From NCBI GenBank assembly GCA_903877945.1, contig CAIRFY010000391.1, positions 1 through 12,826 of the forward strand: a DNA stretch of 12,826 nt. Direction: 5' to 3'. The notes below the pieces were generated by a model. That model was not told the DNA's origin, ran no database searches, and worked only from the letters and a program-made list of their open reading frames with translations. The position numbers and the translations under genes were made by a program. The DNA comes from an uncultured Oscillochloris sp. Lineage in GTDB: Bacteria > Chloroflexota > Chloroflexia > Chloroflexales > Chloroflexaceae. This document shows, one piece after another, positions 12,751 through 12,826 of this stretch; position 1 is the first letter of the stretch, and each line of letters begins with the position of its first letter.

Positions 12751-12804
12751 TGTCGCCGGACAGCCCTCACCCCCCAGCCCCCTCTCCCAGAGGGAGAGGG
12801 GGAG
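12751..12804. repeat. Dispersed hairpin repeat, copy 2
   Basis: Second copy of the repeat at 3574-3629, same orientation. It has the same TGTCGCCG lead-in, the same CAGCCCTCACCCCCCAG stretch (from 12761), and the same 11-bp stem (12778-12788 with 12792-12802), but a shorter AGA loop. It follows the terminator hairpin, again downstream of a gene end. Confidence 0.8.
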
Positions 12805-12826
12805 TATTCCGCACCAGAATGTGATC

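Overview
The window is about 60% GC and reads as a chromosomal segment of a Chloroflexota bacterium, most likely a filamentous member of the Chloroflexales. This is inferred from protein style: Thr/Ala/Pro-rich lipoprotein linkers, a membrane-anchored SH3b protein, a DnaQ-like exonuclease joined to a WYL domain, a KFSSS-type methionyl-tRNA synthetase, and a PucR regulator next to a flavin reductase. It also fits the many hairpin-forming intergenic repeats. No rRNA, tRNA, phage, transposase or cas gene is visible.

Layout. 1-223: a tandem poly-G/poly-C hairpin array and a heptanucleotide repeat. 224-1809 (minus): a TolB-like beta-propeller lipoprotein and a flavin reductase, probably co-transcribed. 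They are divergent from a 518-residue PucR-type regulator (1962-3518, plus). The regulator converges on metG (3657-5432, minus) across a hairpin repeat that recurs at the right end of the window. 5433-6050 has no gene but is full of repeats: an ATGCAAA heptad array, several hairpins, and two adjacent MITE-like palindromic elements. Then follow a two-TM SH3b protein (6051-7364, plus) and an exonuclease-WYL fusion (7429-8247, plus), which converges on plsC (8404-9114, minus). 9115-9479 has no gene and holds a multi-hairpin element and the gltA promoter. Citrate synthase (9480-10766, plus) ends inside the terminal inverted repeat of another MITE-like element. Last come a possible 10-codon leader ORF, an osmoprotectant-type ABC permease and its binding lipoprotein (10953-12692, plus), closed by a strong terminator hairpin.

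The genes are mostly independent housekeeping or envelope functions: translation, the TCA cycle, phospholipid synthesis and osmoprotection. Two small functional groups are plausible. One is PucR with flavin reductase and TolB-like protein. The other is the permease with its binding protein, whose ATPase is not in the window.

The most notable signals are the repeat-rich intergenic DNA and the exonuclease-WYL fusion. The repeat family has terminal inverted repeats, inner palindromic arms and variable octamer cores; one copy supplies the gltA stop codon and possibly part of the next promoter. I see no convincing new multi-gene system. Promoters, operators and RNA structures were read by eye and are tentative.
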